Part shown: one piece after another, positions 6,921-9,160 of the stretch
Numbering within the stretch: position 1 is the first letter of the stretch
Layout: the number at the start of each line of letters is the position of its first letter
NCBI GenBank assembly: GCA_937895695.1
Contig: CALBLM010000160.1
Span: 1 to 9,160, forward strand
DNA length: 9,160 nucleotides
Direction of reading: 5' to 3'
Origin: an uncultured Megasphaera sp.
Lineage (GTDB): Bacteria; Bacillota; Negativicutes; Veillonellales; Megasphaeraceae
Made by a program: the position numbers and the translations under genes
The notes under the pieces: generated by a model
Told to the model about the DNA's origin: nothing
The model's database searches: none
Seen by the model: the letters and a program-made list of their open reading frames with translations, nothing else

Positions 6921-6928
6921 CTTCCTTT
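6921..6928 (-). promoter_or_regulatory. Ribosome binding site deciding the glycosyltransferase start
   Basis: AAAGGAAG on the minus strand lies five bases before the ATG at 6915. The alternative ATG at 6954 only overlaps the previous stop (TGATG) and has no purine-rich site in front, and the 13 extra residues (MIPPAYCKRKEEH) precede the normal family N-terminus. Confidence 0.7.
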
Positions 6929-6953
6929 CTCTTACAGTATGCTGGAGGTATCA

Positions 6954-7694
6954 TCAGGTATGTTGGTCATTTCTAAGCGCATGCTGACTGCCGCATGACT
7001 TGCCATTCGTCTGGACATTACAATATAGTTGTATATATGGAAGCATATGCCGCATAAACCGTTTAGACAAGATAACCCACACGAGCAAGCCGCTTAAACC
7101 TAACCAAGTAATAAACAGACAGATCCACGTTCTTTGCATGCGCAGTGGATACAAACCTTTATATTCACGAGGCATTGATATCGTATGACTTAAAACTGCT
7201 ACCTGTACACCTGTTTTACGTGATATGTATTGATAGGCAAGTGTGTTATCCTTCCACAACATTGCTGCCGTATCTATATTCGGTTTTACCGTATCAGTTC
7301 CATTAGGTTTCCAAGATACTGTTTTCTCTACACCTGCAACGGTCTGCTTTGGATCACTGCCGGGTGTCGCATATATGATCCGGCTATCTTGAGATACAGC
7401 CACTGTAATACCTTGAGCTTCTAAAATCTGAGAACAATCTTGTATATCCTCATTTTCTTCGGGCCTATACGTATCGGCATACACACGCAGTCTGCTTAAC
7501 TCGGCCTGAAATCTCCCTTGCGGACTACTATCTGCCTCTATGAAATTCATCATATCTGCTTGCCAAGACTGCCCCGGCAATACAAGGCGCGCAATACCGA
7601 TACCTATAGCGATCATGCACAGTATCATACAAACCGATACAACCATCGCATGTAACCATACACGTCTTACCATCCATTCATTGCTTTGTTTCAT
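6954..7694 (-). CDS. Two-TM sensor-like membrane protein lacking a kinase domain; possible 3' frameshift
   Basis: The 246-residue product has the layout of a histidine-kinase sensor half. There is a TM at about 12-38, an extracytoplasmic domain of roughly 150 residues (39-187), a second TM at 188-209 and a short basic tail (SKRFMRHMLPYIQL). No HAMP, histidine phosphoacceptor or ATPase domain follows. The last residues, YCNVQTNGKSCGSQHALRND and on, look unlike normal coding. The adjacent frame from about 7027 to a TAA at 6932-6934 reads IVMSRRMASHAAVSMRLEMT then NIPDDTSSIL, and its stop is 16 bases before the glycosyltransferase ATG, a normal operon gap. A one-base frameshift near 7020-7027 is therefore likely, natural or from sequencing. 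The start at 7694 has AGGTGA five bases upstream. Its position before an ArnT-like gene suggests a link with envelope modification, but I do not recognise the family. Confidence 0.65.
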   Translation of the reverse strand: MKQSNEWMVRRVWLHAMVVSVCMILCMIAIGIGIARLVLPGQSWQADMMNFIEADSSPQGRFQAELSRLRVYADTYRPEENEDIQDCSQILEAQGITVAVSQDSRIIYATPGSDPKQTVAGVEKTVSWKPNGTDTVKPNIDTAAMLWKDNTLAYQYISRKTGVQVAVLSHTISMPREYKGLYPLRMQRTWICLFITWLGLSGLLVWVILSKRFMRHMLPYIQLYCNVQTNGKSCGSQHALRNDQHT

Positions 7695-7713
7695 GGTATC
7701 ACCTGATTATCCC

Positions 7714-7740
7714 TGTGCATGCCAACATGCACATTTTTTT
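7714..7740. promoter_or_regulatory. Perfect hairpin TGTGCATG-CCAA-CATGCACA with T-run; operator or plus-strand terminator
   Basis: TGTGCATG (7714-7721) and CATGCACA (7726-7733) are exact complements around CCAA, followed on the plus strand by seven T. For the minus-strand sensor-like gene it lies just downstream of a TATAAT (7746-7741), at the predicted transcript start near 7734, where a repressor would block transcription. On the plus strand it has the form of an intrinsic terminator and would protect the metN leader from antisense read-through. The sequence does not decide between the two; the weak eight-base stem slightly favours an operator. Confidence 0.45.
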
Positions 7741-7746
7741 ATTATA
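7741..7746 (-). promoter_or_regulatory. Possible -10 box of the sensor-like gene
   Basis: A perfect TATAAT on the minus strand lies 46 bases before the start codon at 7694. No recognisable -35 is found at 16-18 bases; the region is A/T-rich, so chance occurrence is possible. Confidence 0.35.
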
Positions 7747-7863
7747 CTATAAAAAATACACGAAATATACTAACTTTCGCTCTCTTTATGTATACTACTA
7801 CCTATTTCTAACGATTTTCTAAATAAAACAAAACATTACTGCAAATAATTTTATTCTTCCTAT

Positions 7864-7892
7864 TTGACAATCTCTCTTAGTGGTGCTAAGAT
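7864..7892 (+). promoter_or_regulatory. Promoter of the met transporter operon
   Basis: A perfect TTGACA (7864-7869) is followed after 17 bases by TAAGAT (7887-7892) with an extended TGC in front. The transcript would start near 7899, shortly before the riboswitch. The spacer and -10 contain a six-base inverted repeat, TCTTAG (7875-7880) and CTAAGA (7886-7891), a possible operator that would add protein-based control to the riboswitch. Confidence 0.7.
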
Positions 7893-7916
7893 ATAGGACA
7901 ACAACAAGATATTGAG

Positions 7917-8012
7917 TTCATCCAGAGCAGCTGAGGGACTGGCCCTATGACGCTGCGGCAACCCCCGCATGTGGGAAGGTGCCAATTCCAACGGATTGTT
8001 CCGATAGATGAA
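7917..8012 (+). ncRNA. SAM-I (S-box) riboswitch aptamer
   Basis: The aptamer closes with P1, TTCATC (7917-7922) paired to GATGAA (8007-8012). P2 is GCAGC (7927-7931) with GCTGC (7952-7956), enclosing the S-box core GAGGGACTGGCCC and TATGA. GCGGCAACC then leads into P3 (CCCGC...GGG), followed by the hallmark GGTGCCAATTCC (7979-7990). P4 is CGGA (7992-7995) with TCCG (8000-8003). SAM binding stabilises P1. Without SAM, bases 8002-8011 can instead pair with 8039-8048 to form an antiterminator of ten pairs including two G-U, which breaks the terminator stem. This gives a transcriptional OFF switch for the methionine importer downstream. Confidence 0.96.
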
Positions 8013-8032
8013 GCGAACATATATAAAACATG

Positions 8033-8061
8033 AGGCTGTCATCTGTTGACAGCCTTTTTTT
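8033..8061 (+). terminator. Riboswitch-controlled intrinsic terminator
   Basis: AGGCTGTCA (8033-8041) pairs perfectly with TGACAGCCT (8047-8055) around TCTGT, followed by a run of T to 8061. Its 5' arm and loop (8039-8048) are also the 3' partner of the antiterminator, so it forms only when the aptamer P1 is held by SAM. It lies 28 bases before the metN start codon. Confidence 0.93.
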
Positions 8062-8089
8062 GTTGTAACTATACCAAGGAGTTGATATT

Positions 8090-9133
8090 GTGATTACATT
8101 GGAAAATATTACCAAAACCTATGACGGCAAAGCCCAAGTGCATGCCTTAAAAGGTGTCAACCTGACCATTGGCGATGGTGAAATTTTTGGTATTATCGGC
8201 AAAAGCGGTGCCGGTAAATCGACCCTCGTCCGCTGCATTAACATGCTGGAACATCCGACTAGCGGCAACGTCATTATTGATGATAAAAATATGACCAACA
8301 TGTCCGATGCAGAATTACGGGCAGAACGCAAAAATATCGGCATGATTTTCCAGCATTTCAATCTGCTTTCGTCCCGCACTGTCTTTGACAACATTGCCTT
8401 TCCTCTCGAATTGGTCGGTACATCCAAAGATGCAATCAAAAAGAAAGTAACAGATCTACTCGAACTCGTCGGTCTGACAGAACGGCAGTACAATTATCCG
8501 TCTCAGCTTTCAGGTGGCCAAAAACAGCGTGTCGGCATTGCCAGAGCCTTGGCCAGTGATCCAAAGATTTTATTGTGCGATGAAGCCACGTCTGCCTTGG
8601 ACCCACAGACAACCAAAGCGATTTTGGAACTGCTCCAGGATATTAACAAACGCCTCGGCATTACGATTATCATCATTACCCATGAAATGGCCGTTATCAA
8701 AGAAATTTGTGACCGCGTTGCCGTTATCGAAGGCGGCGTTATCAAGGAACAAGGCCGTGTCGTCGACGTATTTACCAATCCCCAGTCGCAGACGATGAAA
8801 GATTTCGTAAAATCCATTATTAATATGGAACTGCCGGCAGGCATTAAAAAAATGGGCATTACCGATCAGCCGGCACCGGGATACGACATGCTCGTCCGTC
8901 TTCGCTTTAAAGGCAAAGAAACGAACGATCCCATTGTTGCCTCTATCGTCGAAAAATTTCATACCTATGTCAGCGTCTTATATGGTAACATTGACTATAT
9001 CCAGGACGAACCATTCGGGTATCTCATCGTCGTCGTTATGGGTGATATGGAAGCACAAGCCAAAGCGTTCGCATATATCAAAGAATTACCTGTTGGAAGT
9101 GAGGTTTTAGGTTATGTCCCAAGAAATCATTAA
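8090..9133 (+). CDS. metN: Methionine ABC importer ATP-binding protein
   Basis: This is the ATPase of the MetNIQ importer, which takes up methionine across the inner membrane. The 347 residues match MetN. The nucleotide-binding domain shows Walker A GKSGAGKST (37-45), Q-loop Gln88 in FQHFNLL, signature LSGGQ (140-144), Walker B ILLCDEATSAL (160-170) with Asp164/Glu165, and switch His198 in ITHEM. The C-terminal stretch from about 265 fits the NIL domain, which in MetN binds methionine and inhibits transport when internal methionine is high. The start is GTG, eight bases after AAGGAG (8076-8081). The SAM-I riboswitch and terminator directly upstream control the gene, which confirms the methionine role within the polar amino-acid ATPase family. 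The 3' end overlaps metI by 20 bases. Confidence 0.97.
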   Translation: MITLENITKTYDGKAQVHALKGVNLTIGDGEIFGIIGKSGAGKSTLVRCINMLEHPTSGNVIIDDKNMTNMSDAELRAERKNIGMIFQHFNLLSSRTVFDNIAFPLELVGTSKDAIKKKVTDLLELVGLTERQYNYPSQLSGGQKQRVGIARALASDPKILLCDEATSALDPQTTKAILELLQDINKRLGITIIIITHEMAVIKEICDRVAVIEGGVIKEQGRVVDVFTNPQSQTMKDFVKSIINMELPAGIKKMGITDQPAPGYDMLVRLRFKGKETNDPIVASIVEKFHTYVSVLYGNIDYIQDEPFGYLIVVVMGDMEAQAKAFAYIKELPVGSEVLGYVPRNH

Positions 9134-9160
9134 ATTAATGCTTCAAGGCATTCAAGAAAC
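9114..9160 (+). CDS. metI: Methionine ABC importer permease, N-terminal fragment (cut by window edge)
   Basis: An ATG at 9114, nine bases after GAGG (9101-9104), opens a frame overlapping the last 20 bases of metN. The visible residues MSQEIIKLMLQGIQE match the usual MetI start (MSxELIxLLLxGxxETL), where a short cytoplasmic helix precedes the first membrane segment. MetI is the membrane channel partner of MetN. The overlap implies translational coupling and equal control by the SAM riboswitch. Confidence 0.85.
   Translation, partial: MSQEIIKLMLQGIQE

Noticed and set aside
7860..8042. 60-codon minus-strand frame
   Set aside because: It covers the SAM riboswitch and is explained by that RNA's structure; no ribosome site precedes it.
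8119..8962. Several frames opposite or out of phase with metN
   Set aside because: metN is complete with all ABC motifs; these are antisense or out-of-frame readings.
1..9160. Mobile elements, CRISPR arrays, tRNA or rRNA genes
   Set aside because: No transposase-like product, terminal repeats, regularly spaced direct repeats or tRNA-like folds were seen.

Overview
The window looks like chromosomal DNA from a low-to-moderate GC diderm Firmicute, most plausibly a Negativicute (Veillonella/Megasphaera-type). This is an inference from three things together: Firmicute-style gene control (an S-box SAM riboswitch ending in an intrinsic terminator, strong AGGAGG-type ribosome sites), a Bacillus-like FGGY gluconokinase, and an ArnT/PMT-type membrane glycosyltransferase of the kind used to decorate outer-membrane lipids. 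I see no insertion sequence, prophage, tRNA, rRNA or CRISPR array.

Positions 1-4093 (minus strand) hold a gluconate-use operon read gntK -> gnd -> gntP: gluconokinase, 6-phosphogluconate dehydrogenase and gluconate permease. The permease runs off the left edge. Together they import gluconate, phosphorylate it and oxidise 6-phosphogluconate to ribulose 5-phosphate. No GntR-type regulator lies in the window. The 238-base divergent intergenic region (4094-4331) carries a promoter for each side and a perfect 10+4+10 palindrome between them.

Positions 4332-4895 (plus) encode a flavodoxin-fold FMN reductase-like protein that seems to lack the cysteine-containing loop of its relatives. A near-perfect bidirectional terminator hairpin (4946-4988) separates it from the convergent genes that follow.

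Positions 5034-7694 (minus) form an envelope-related block: a two-TM sensor-like protein with no kinase domain, an ArnT-like glycosyltransferase directly downstream, and a small secreted His/Arg-rich protein of unknown function. The last has its own promoter, preceded by four 11-bp phased repeats that resemble a Pho box. The 3' end of the sensor-like gene reads more naturally in another frame, suggesting a frameshift near 7020-7027.

Positions 7695-8089 are non-coding: a hairpin/operator candidate in front of the sensor-like gene, then a promoter, a SAM-I riboswitch and its terminator in front of metN (8090-9133) and metI (from 9114, cut by the right edge). These encode the ATPase and permease of a methionine ABC importer that the riboswitch would shut off when S-adenosylmethionine is plentiful.
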